NCBI GenBank assembly: GCA_902570155.1
Contig: CACFXU010000002.1
Span: 1-64,000 of the forward strand
Length of the DNA: 64,000 bases
Direction of reading: 5' to 3'
Source: an uncultured Alphaproteobacteria bacterium
GTDB lineage: Bacteria; Pseudomonadota; Alphaproteobacteria; HIMB59; GCA-002718135
Shown piece by piece: positions 63,399 to 64,000 of this stretch. The first letter of the stretch is position 1. Every line of letters begins with the position of its first letter. The translations under genes and the position numbers were made by a program. The notes below the pieces were generated by a model. It was not told where the DNA came from and searched no databases. It was given only the letters and a program-made list of their open reading frames with translations.

Positions 63399-63954
63399 TT
63401 TTACCTTAATTTTATTTTTGGTGCTATCATGTCAACCAGTTGAAATATTAAGACCAATTGAAATTGATACTTCTAATCTTGATACTATTTCAATTTATTC
63501 AAAAAATATTGAAATTAACAAAAAATATAATTCTGTTTTTTCTCAAAATAATATTGAAGAACAAATCCAAAAATCACCAACTGATGTAATAGTGGAATGG
63601 CATAACAAAAACATATTAAAAATTGGAAATGAAAATAAATTAGTTATTAATATTTTAGATGCATCTATTACAAAAAATGAAATTGAGAATGTTGATGCAA
63701 AAAAATATGAAGAAAAAACTATATATAAATATGAATTATTTTTTTTAGTTGAGTATGAACTCTACGATGACAGTGGTTTTTTAATGGCAAATACCACTGT
63801 TCAAACTTCTAGATCTACAACATCTCAAAAATATATTTCATTAAATGAAGTTGAAATAATTATTAATGAATTATTATTAACAACAATGAAAGATTATATT
63901 AACGAAACAAAAAACCAATTATCTATTTATATGGCAGATTATCTAAGTATTTAA
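63382..63954 (+). CDS. hypothetical lipoprotein
   Basis: 190 residues. A hydrophobic start with LFLVLSCQPVE (lipobox LVLSC, Cys about 17) marks a lipoprotein anchored in inner or outer membrane. The mature part is mixed alpha/beta, with YELFFLVEYELYDDSGFLM (about 117-135) and a long C-terminal helix ending YMADYLSI. It resembles small uncharacterised alphaproteobacterial lipoproteins; I cannot name a family. The overlap of 17 bases with argF implies co-transcription, though a metabolic link is not evident. Confidence 0.7.
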   Translation: MYLKSSFTLILFLVLSCQPVEILRPIEIDTSNLDTISIYSKNIEINKKYNSVFSQNNIEEQIQKSPTDVIVEWHNKNILKIGNENKLVINILDASITKNEIENVDAKKYEEKTIYKYELFFLVEYELYDDSGFLMANTTVQTSRSTTSQKYISLNEVEIIINELLLTTMKDYINETKNQLSIYMADYLSI

Positions 63955-64000
63955 GCTCTCCAAAAATTAATAGATAATAAAACTAGTACTGTAAAAATTT
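63951..64000 (-). other. possible C-terminal end of a membrane protein gene entering from the right
   Basis: On the minus strand one frame is open from the window edge to a TAA at 63951-63953 and ends in a hydrophobic stretch followed by NFWRA. It would overlap the lipoprotein gene convergently by 4 bases, as other pairs here do. Only 16 codons are visible, so it may be chance. Confidence 0.3.

Overview
The window reads as chromosome from an AT-rich (roughly 30% GC by eye), tightly packed alphaproteobacterium, most like the streamlined marine lineages (SAR11-like, HIMB59 or AEGEAN-169 type). The lineage is an inference. It rests on a CcrM-type GANTC methyltransferase beside rnhB, a TPR gene upstream of ispE, a CIRCE-controlled groESL, overlapping genes, very short intergenic gaps and strong A/T codon preference. 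No stretch longer than 300 bases lacks a gene.

Layout. 0-12 kb is mostly core: a GNAT-like gene, a MATE exporter, an autotransporter with propeller-like repeats, ccrM, then rnhB/moaB/lytic transglycosylase/family-4-like UDG on the minus strand, and TPR-ispE on the plus strand. 11.6-40.8 kb is a long accessory catabolic region in several divergent operons: oxidoreductases, aldolases, RidA, a NagA-like deacetylase, a sialidase-like protein, three PhyH dioxygenases, two PanB-like proteins that have lost the PanB metal site, aminotransferases, an M81 protein, and a compact sialic-acid-type operon (Dpp/Sat-type ABC transporter, nanA-, nanE- and nanK-like genes, class III aminotransferase). 41.9-47.5 kb holds the four-gene ligase-associated DNA repair set (ligase, MBL exonuclease, Lhr-type helicase, PdeM-type phosphoesterase). 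47.5-51.1 kb encodes small membrane and secreted proteins, including a CRTAC1-like protein. 51.2-53.1 kb has tRNA-Gln, a 1-kb tRNA-anchored mini-island, an SH3 protein and tRNA-Arg. 53.1-64 kb returns to housekeeping: GT61, S49 protease, groESL, glutathione peroxidase, MscS, AI-2E-type permease, recX, ABC-2 permease, argD, argF and a lipoprotein.

How the genes work together. The sialic-acid operon could import an acylated amino sugar, cleave it (NanA), phosphorylate (NanK) and epimerise (NanE) the resulting ManNAc, and pass it to a NagA-like deacetylase 13 kb away. A sialidase-like protein and an MFS carrier lie nearby. No NagB and no transcriptional regulator for this region are visible.

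The most striking observation is that the periplasmic binding protein of this transporter (39134-40741) is circularly permuted. The block that is C-terminal in all canonical family-5 solute-binding proteins comes directly after the signal peptide, and the canonical N-terminal block follows it. The second is the mini-island at tRNA-Gln: a 48-bp direct repeat of the tRNA 3' half, 1,012 bp apart, encloses one orphan secreted protein and no recombinase, with repeated GGTCAC motifs near its ends.
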